Source: an uncultured Acidimicrobiia bacterium
Lineage (GTDB): Bacteria > Actinomycetota > Acidimicrobiia > IMCC26256 > CALEDW01
DNA: 5,253 nt
NCBI GenBank assembly: GCA_937949585.1
Contig: CALEDW010000176.1
Span: 1-5,253, forward strand
Direction of reading: 5' to 3'
The notes under the pieces are model-generated. The model was not told the origin of the DNA. It was given only the letters and a program-made list of their open reading frames with translations, and made no database searches. Every line of letters begins with the position of its first letter. Within the stretch, counting starts at the first letter, position 1. The position numbers and the translations under genes were made by a program. Shown here one piece after another: positions 4,671-5,253 of this stretch.

Positions 4671-5253
4671 ACTCGCGGGGGCGACCCATGAACATGTCCT
4701 TGAGGCGGTCGAACGACTCCAGGCAGCGCCCGGCGCCGAGCACCACGCACTCCAACGGCGCGTCGACGACGTGCACCGGAAGCGACGTCTCGTCGGCGAT
4801 GCGGCGGTCGAGCCCTCGCAGCAGGCTGCCGCCGCCCACGAGGTGGATGCCGTGCACGATGAGATCCTGCGCCAGCTCCGGCGGGGTCTGCGCGAGGGCC
4901 GACACCACGGCGTCGCAGATCGCCCGCAGTTGCTCCTCGATCGCCTGGCGCACCTCCTCCGGGGTGAGGATGATCGTCTTGGGCAGCCCGCTCATCAGGT
5001 CCCGGCCGCGCACCTCGGCCTTGTACTCGTCGGGGGTGGGGGCCGCGGAGCCGATCGCCAGCTTGATCTCCTCGGCGGTTCGCTCCCCCACCGCGATGCC
5101 GTACTCGCGTCGGACGTAGCCCTGGATCGCCGCGTCGATGTCGAACGACCCCACCCGCACCGCCTCCAGCGCCACCACCCCGCCCAGGGAGATCACCGCC
5201 ACTTCGGTGGTCCCCCCGCCCACGTCCACCACCATGTTCCCGAGCGGCTGGTG
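4669..5253 (-). CDS. mreB: MreB-family rod-shape actin homologue, C-terminal 194 residues (cut by window edge)
   Basis: The frame enters from the right edge and ends at TGA 4671-4669, giving about the last 194 of some 340 residues. MreB is an ATP-binding cytoplasmic actin homologue that forms membrane-bound filaments and directs lateral wall synthesis. The visible family sequence begins with GNMVVDVGGGTTEVAVISLGG (second phosphate motif, residues ~5-25 of the fragment). It continues with VGSFDIDAAIQGYVRREYG, GERTAEEIKLAIGSA (~56-70), the adenosine motif HLVGGGSLLRGLDRRI (~137-151), and a final LECVVLGAGRCLE followed by LKDMFM. The terminal FDRLKDMFMGRPR tail follows normal MreB length. The next gene downstream is a sortase, not mreC, so this copy is not at the head of a classic mreBCD cluster; an Mbl-type paralogue cannot be excluded from the fragment. 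The start and the first phosphate motif lie outside the window. Confidence 0.96.
   Translation of the reverse strand, partial: HQPLGNMVVDVGGGTTEVAVISLGGVVALEAVRVGSFDIDAAIQGYVRREYGIAVGERTAEEIKLAIGSAAPTPDEYKAEVRGRDLMSGLPKTIILTPEEVRQAIEEQLRAICDAVVSALAQTPPELAQDLIVHGIHLVGGGSLLRGLDRRIADETSLPVHVVDAPLECVVLGAGRCLESFDRLKDMFMGRPRE

Noticed and set aside
4669..5253. Reading the right-hand gene as starting at the ATG at 5235
   Set aside because: The frame continues to the window edge, and the upstream residues HQPLGN match the conserved run before the MreB phosphate motif. The ATG is therefore an internal methionine and the gene is a truncated fragment.
1..5253. tRNA or rRNA genes, CRISPR array, insertion sequences, attachment sites, prophage genes around the MuF-like domain
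   Set aside because: No cloverleaf, regular spacer array, transposase frame or terminal inverted repeats were seen by eye. All neighbours of the MuF-like domain are chromosomal envelope genes, so there is no support for a prophage.

Overview
The window is very G+C-rich and densely coding, with all five recognisable genes on the minus strand. Reading in the direction of transcription (from high to low coordinates) the order is: the C-terminal part of an MreB-family actin homologue (cut by the right edge), a class E-like sortase, a membrane-anchored PDZ plus Lon-type serine protease of the YlbL family, a long DivIVA-domain coiled-coil protein with a phage head-morphogenesis-like (MuF/SPP1 gp7-type) C-terminus, and the N-terminal part of a UPF0182 multi-pass membrane protein (cut by the left edge). 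The very high GC, GTG starts, class E-type sortase, DivIVA-type scaffold and YlbL/UPF0182 pairing all point to a high-GC actinobacterium. MreB followed by a sortase rather than by mreC/mreD suggests a deep-branching or less-studied lineage (for example Acidimicrobiia- or Nitriliruptoria-like). The lineage is an inference, and the window holds no rRNA or other marker to settle it.

Layout. 5253-4669: mreB 3' part. 4640 (or 4538)-3783: sortase with a Pro-rich wall-spanning linker. 3723-2596: PDZ-Lon protease. 2538-706: DivIVA-coiled coil-MuF-like protein. 658-1: UPF0182 N-terminus. Gaps between genes are short (28-130, 59, 57 and 47 bases). No RNA gene, insertion sequence, CRISPR array or other mobile element was seen.

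How they may work together. All five products are cell-envelope or cell-shape proteins: a cytoskeletal filament that directs wall synthesis, an enzyme that attaches proteins to the wall, an extracytoplasmic protease whose Bacillus relative degrades a division inhibitor, a DivIVA-like scaffold, and a large membrane protein of unknown function. The spacing allows a single transcript. However, the last two genes each have a TAnnnT -10-like hexamer 6-8 bases before a GTG start, preceded by the same bases (GCCAATAnnnT) and with no Shine-Dalgarno sequence, so they may also be transcribed separately as leaderless mRNAs.

The most unusual item is the fourth gene. Its N-terminus is a DivIVA domain, followed by a long coiled coil and a disordered acidic/Pro-rich linker. 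Its C-terminus ends in a CPDC...HPPAHPGCRC cluster, which closely resembles the signature of phage minor head proteins. This looks like a phage capsid-associated fold domesticated onto a cell-division scaffold.
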